A stretch of 64,000 bases of DNA from Novosphingobium sp. BW1 (lineage in GTDB: Bacteria; Pseudomonadota; Alphaproteobacteria; Sphingomonadales; Sphingomonadaceae): assembly GCF_008107685.1 (NCBI RefSeq), contig NZ_VIRF01000082.1, positions 123,343-187,342 of the forward strand. Direction: 5' to 3'. Of this stretch, positions 61,322 through 64,000 are shown piece by piece. The notes under the pieces are model-generated. The model was given only the letters and a program-made list of their open reading frames with translations. It was not told the DNA's origin and made no database searches. The translations under genes were made by a program, and so were the position numbers. Each line of letters starts with the position of its first letter. The stretch's first letter is position 1.

Positions 61322-61950
61322 GGCTGCGTCTCGCCCGTATCTTGCTGCAACGTTCGCATGATGACGGACGCCACCGCATCGGTCACCGCCTGTTCGCCGT
61401 CGATCGAGGCCGACATCGCGGCCTCCAGAAGCTCCTTGTCGGTGCCGGCAGGCAGCGCCCTTATGAGCTGCTCCATTGCCGGACCGGCCCCGTCGGTTGT
61501 CCCGCCGGCGGCGGCGGGCAAGGTGAGCGGGAGAAGCACGCGGATTCGGTCGTCGAGCTGCAGTGCGGCGGCTGCATCGGCCGGAATTCCTTGATCATCG
61601 AGCGCGACGCCCTCGACCTGTAGCACACGGCATGTCTCCGACAGCGCTTCGATACCCTCAGCCAGAACGGCGCCTGCAAGGATAACCGTCACGACGAACC
61701 GCGACGCTGTGACGTCGAGCGCGCGGCTCAGCGCCTCGACACGTTGCCGGACACGCAGGCCATCACGGTCGCCAAAGTCTCCCGTCGTGGTATCGACCAG
61801 GAGAATCAGATCCAGCGCACGCCCCTCGATGCCGCGCATTGCACCGGTGAACGCAAATTCGACGCCTGCCACCCTGAACGGAGTAGACAGATCGACATAC
61901 CGGGCCTTGCGAAGCCGTGCCTGAATGGCCTGAACCAGCGGCGCGCTCAC
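61318..61950 (-). CDS. Unknown 210-aa protein between SIR2-like and ATPase genes
   Basis: I do not recognise a named domain. The N-terminal third has mixed beta strands with a possible nucleotide- or partner-binding look (RKARYVDLSTPFRVAGVEFA, GRALDLILLVDTTTGDFGD). The middle is helix and strand (ALDVTASRFVVTVILAGAVL). The C-terminus is helical and acidic with MEQLIRALPAGTDKELLEAA and a late IDGEQAVTDAVASVIMRTLQ. It is overlapped by 4 bases at both ends, so it is made in step with the SIR2-like protein and the ATPase. Size and position match the small middle component of ABC three-component systems, which is inference only. Confidence 0.8.
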   Translation of the reverse strand: MSAPLVQAIQARLRKARYVDLSTPFRVAGVEFAFTGAMRGIEGRALDLILLVDTTTGDFGDRDGLRVRQRVEALSRALDVTASRFVVTVILAGAVLAEGIEALSETCRVLQVEGVALDDQGIPADAAAALQLDDRIRVLLPLTLPAAAGGTTDGAGPAMEQLIRALPAGTDKELLEAAMSASIDGEQAVTDAVASVIMRTLQQDTGETQP

Positions 61951-63704
61951 AGCATCATCTCGGCGACGAACTCGCGCTGGAGGCTGACGGCGTCGCTGCA
62001 GCGATCAAGCAGCGCGCCCAAGCTTACATGGGTTTCGCCGACATGGCCGGTTCGCCCCGGAGCAGCGCGAACGCGGCGGGCGCTGCTCGCGCCCCCGGCG
62101 AGCTGCTGCCAGACATCGTCGGCATGAACTATGATGGCATTGTCATTCGCGAATGCACCGCGGCTCTTGAGTGAGATCGCCTCACTCGCGGATTTCACAA
62201 GGAACAGCGGCCGATCGACCCCATCCGGACGCGCGGCGCGCGCGGTCATTGCCCCGGCCTCGAGTTCAGCCGATACCGGCCCGCGCAGCTCCCAAAGACC
62301 CTCTGCCCGGCCACCCTGCAGCAGGCCGAGCGCCAGCCCGAGCCGCCCGAGGCCCATGCCGATCGCGTTCTGATCGGCGGCCATGAGGTTAGGGGTCGAG
62401 GCGCAAAGCGCTTCGTAGGCGTCGGCGTTCGCCGGCAGAGCGCCGGTCCGGAACATTGCCAGCAAGCGCGACCAGATAGCGATCGCCGTGTTCACGAAAG
62501 GAGTCCGACTACGGCCGCCTGGTGGTGGAACCGCCAGATCCGCGATGTCGTCTCTCAGCTCGCCTAGCAAGGGATTGAGCGCGGCGCCGATGGCACCCAT
62601 GCCCAACGGGGCAAGGGTAAGATCGACCAGATGAGCGAGCTTATCGGTCAGGAGTTTAAGAACTAGTGCGATCAGGACCTTCTCCCCCCAGGCTCGAAGC
62701 AGTGTGGCATCATGCATCGCGGAGGGATTATGGTTATAAGCAGCCCCGTAGGACAGCCTAAGGACGTCACGTTGTCCCGGGCGAATGCTATCCTCGCAGA
62801 AGATGTGCGCAGGCGCCGCCGGTGCGCTAGGCCACGGCCAGGCGTGTATGGCCTCAGCGCGGGAGAATAGCGTCTGCAAGTTGTTGTCTTGGATGGAGAG
62901 GCCCAGCACCATCGTTTTGTGCGAGGTCGCGAGTCCCACCACCGCTTGGCACATCGCGCCAAAATCGTTGGACTGGGGCCACCCCATGATCTGTGTGTAG
63001 CTGCCTGTCAGGAAACGCCGGAAGACGGCAGGCTCCCGTGTCGCGTGGACGATGCATCCATGAAATTTTAGCAGCCTTGCACGGCCGGCAGGGCCTCTTA
63101 GCTGGTTCGGATCCACGACGACCTGCAGCATACCGGGGACGCCGCCGGTCAGACGCTCGACGGCCGCCTCGATGAAGCCGTCCCAGTTCGCCGAGGCGAT
63201 CGCCTGGACCGCACCTTCGAGGATGAGGATGGCGATGCACAGATGCTCGGCCGCAGGAGGCGCGGGATTGGCGAACGCTTCTCGAACGTCGATCGCGTCC
63301 CACAAGATGAAATCCGGCGGCATACCCGCGATCGGAATATCCAGCACACGAGAGTATTGGTTCCAGAGCCCCTTGATGATGGCATCATGCTCCGGCCACG
63401 CCGACAGGGGCTGGTCAATCTGGGCCAGAACGGTCGCGGGATCGATATTGACCAATCCCAAGGCCTCTTCGAGCGCCGGCATATAGGCGGCAGTAGTCAA
63501 GGGATTTGCTGCACGCTCCCGCAGATAGTCGAAAGCCTTCTCGATGAGACTGCCGAGGCTGGGCGCCTGGTGCGAAATGCCAGACCCGACCCACAAGGCA
63601 AACTCCCCATTCTCGACCGCCTCCGCGACAGCCGCGAACTCGGCTTCGAACTTTGCAAGTACCTCGCGCACGGTGATTAGGTTGGCCGTCGGTGCCAGCG
63701 CCAC
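61947..63704 (-). CDS. SIR2-like domain protein (predicted NAD-consuming effector)
   Basis: Protein of 585 aa starting at a GTG with a strong GGGGGAG site. Residues about 33-280 form a SIR2-like fold: NAD-binding ALWVGSGIS (37-44), the SANWDGFIE (171-179) in place of the TxNYD motif, KFHG (213-216) with the catalytic His, and VLGLSIQDNNLQTL (266-279), the SIR2-family G-x-S-x-x-D-x-N motif. The C-terminal 300 residues are not recognised and probably contact the partner proteins. In other defence systems such domains cleave NAD when phage is sensed and stop growth. It is first in the four-gene operon. Confidence 0.82.
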   Translation of the reverse strand: MALAPTANLITVREVLAKFEAEFAAVAEAVENGEFALWVGSGISHQAPSLGSLIEKAFDYLRERAANPLTTAAYMPALEEALGLVNIDPATVLAQIDQPLSAWPEHDAIIKGLWNQYSRVLDIPIAGMPPDFILWDAIDVREAFANPAPPAAEHLCIAILILEGAVQAIASANWDGFIEAAVERLTGGVPGMLQVVVDPNQLRGPAGRARLLKFHGCIVHATREPAVFRRFLTGSYTQIMGWPQSNDFGAMCQAVVGLATSHKTMVLGLSIQDNNLQTLFSRAEAIHAWPWPSAPAAPAHIFCEDSIRPGQRDVLRLSYGAAYNHNPSAMHDATLLRAWGEKVLIALVLKLLTDKLAHLVDLTLAPLGMGAIGAALNPLLGELRDDIADLAVPPPGGRSRTPFVNTAIAIWSRLLAMFRTGALPANADAYEALCASTPNLMAADQNAIGMGLGRLGLALGLLQGGRAEGLWELRGPVSAELEAGAMTARAARPDGVDRPLFLVKSASEAISLKSRGAFANDNAIIVHADDVWQQLAGGASSARRVRAAPGRTGHVGETHVSLGALLDRCSDAVSLQREFVAEMML

Positions 63705-63993
63705 GCAGTTCCACTCCCCCGAATGTGTTGCCCTTGCACTACAGCATTATTGTCCTTCGACACGTTGTCCAGCATGAGATTAAAATCCGATAGAATGGAC
63801 CGAAATAACGCCCTGGGAGAGGTGCTGCTAAGGTCATCGAAAACTCGCAAATTCGACGACCGCTTGCGACCAGAGCACGAACCCGCTTCGCGGGAGGGTC
63901 GCTTGGGGCGAGGTAGCGTAGTATTGTTCAGGCTTTGCGAGCGGCGATGTCGCCTTGCGACCGTGGAGTTCCTTCAACGCAAAGGAACTCACC
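63705..63993. other. Intergenic region at the right edge with a ribosome-site hairpin
   Basis: This region should hold the promoter of the SIR2 operon and that of a gene starting at 63994. GC-rich small hairpins occur at 63889-63901 (CCCGC-TTC-GCGGG). A 9-bp stem GAGTTCCTT / AAGGAACTC (63966-63974, 63982-63990) contains the AAGGA ribosome site, 3 bases before the ATG. Nothing else is supported. Confidence 0.55.
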
Positions 63994-64000
63994 ATGGATA
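63994..64000 (+). CDS. Start of a gene truncated by the window edge
   Basis: ATGGATA follows AAAGGAACTCACC, a well-placed ribosome site. Only the first two codons (Met-Asp) are in the window, so the product is unknown. Confidence 0.5.

Larger units (their letters stand above)
45581..64000 (+). mobile_element. Integrated genomic element, left part (right end beyond the window)
   Basis: A P4/phage-type tyrosine integrase begins 163 bp after the 3' end of tRNA-Leu and points away from it, the usual layout of tRNA-targeted islands. Everything to the right is accessory: a broken HTH gene, a sigma/FecR/receptor/hydrolase operon, an IS66 copy and a defence-like operon. I did not find a second copy of the tRNA 3' end (attR) in the window, so the right boundary is not seen. 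It could lie beyond 64000, or more than one element may be nested. Confidence 0.7.

Overview
The window is high-GC DNA from an alphaproteobacterium, most likely a sphingomonad (Novosphingobium/Sphingobium type). This is inferred from gene content: paired TonB receptors, an M14 peptidase, clustered beta-oxidation genes, and the metX-GNAT-metW and tyrA-hisC arrangements. It has two parts: about 45 kb of chromosomal backbone, then an integrated element that starts at a tRNA-Leu gene and runs off the right edge.

Backbone, left to right. Positions 501-6283 hold a secreted M14 metallopeptidase, an aminotransferase/ketopantoate-reductase-like pair and an Lrp/AsnC regulator. Positions 6302-9712 are a decaying stretch: a headless ROK gene, an intact serine hydrolase, and a heavily damaged beta-propeller/amidohydrolase pseudogene carrying a 7-bp tandem repeat. 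Two small proteins and a TonB-dependent receptor follow. Positions 12918-23240 form a fatty-acid degradation locus: thioesterase, MerR regulator, acyl-CoA ligase and FadL porin on the minus strand, then thiolase, dehydrogenase/hydratase fusion and acyl-CoA dehydrogenase on the plus strand. Positions 23362-29275 join osmoregulated periplasmic glucan synthesis (opgG, opgH) to an HlyD-type adaptor and a TolC-type lipoprotein. Next come YjbQ, a cytochrome b561/molybdopterin oxidoreductase pair, an alanine/sodium symporter, wecB-wecC (UDP-ManNAcA synthesis), a spermidine-synthase-like protein, dcd, a transglutaminase, tyrA-hisC, and the divergent metX-GNAT-metW operon, a GST and an NDUFA9-like protein. 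Two intergenic stretches, near 36.4 kb and 44.1 kb, share conserved blocks and a terminator-like hairpin and look like paralogous small RNAs.

Integrated element (about 45.58 kb to beyond 64 kb). A tyrosine integrase sits just downstream of tRNA-Leu(CAG). Cargo 1 is a frameshifted HTH gene. Cargo 2 is an ECF sigma factor, FecR anti-sigma, STN-domain TonB receptor and S9-type hydrolase in one overlapping operon. This layout and the hydrolase's GLSDG nucleophile site match the lasso-peptide isopeptidase (AtxE) modules of Caulobacterales and sphingomonads, but no lasso precursor, B or C gene is visible. A complete IS66-family element with an 8-bp target duplication has landed just downstream, inside a very short ORF. 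Cargo 3 is a four-gene minus-strand operon: SIR2-like protein, unknown 210-aa protein, Rad50-like ATPase with a CPVC zinc-hook motif, and a DUF3883/PD-(D/E)XK-like nuclease. It has the composition of a phage-defence or conflict system, possibly of the ABC three-component type, and is the best candidate in the window for an undescribed system.
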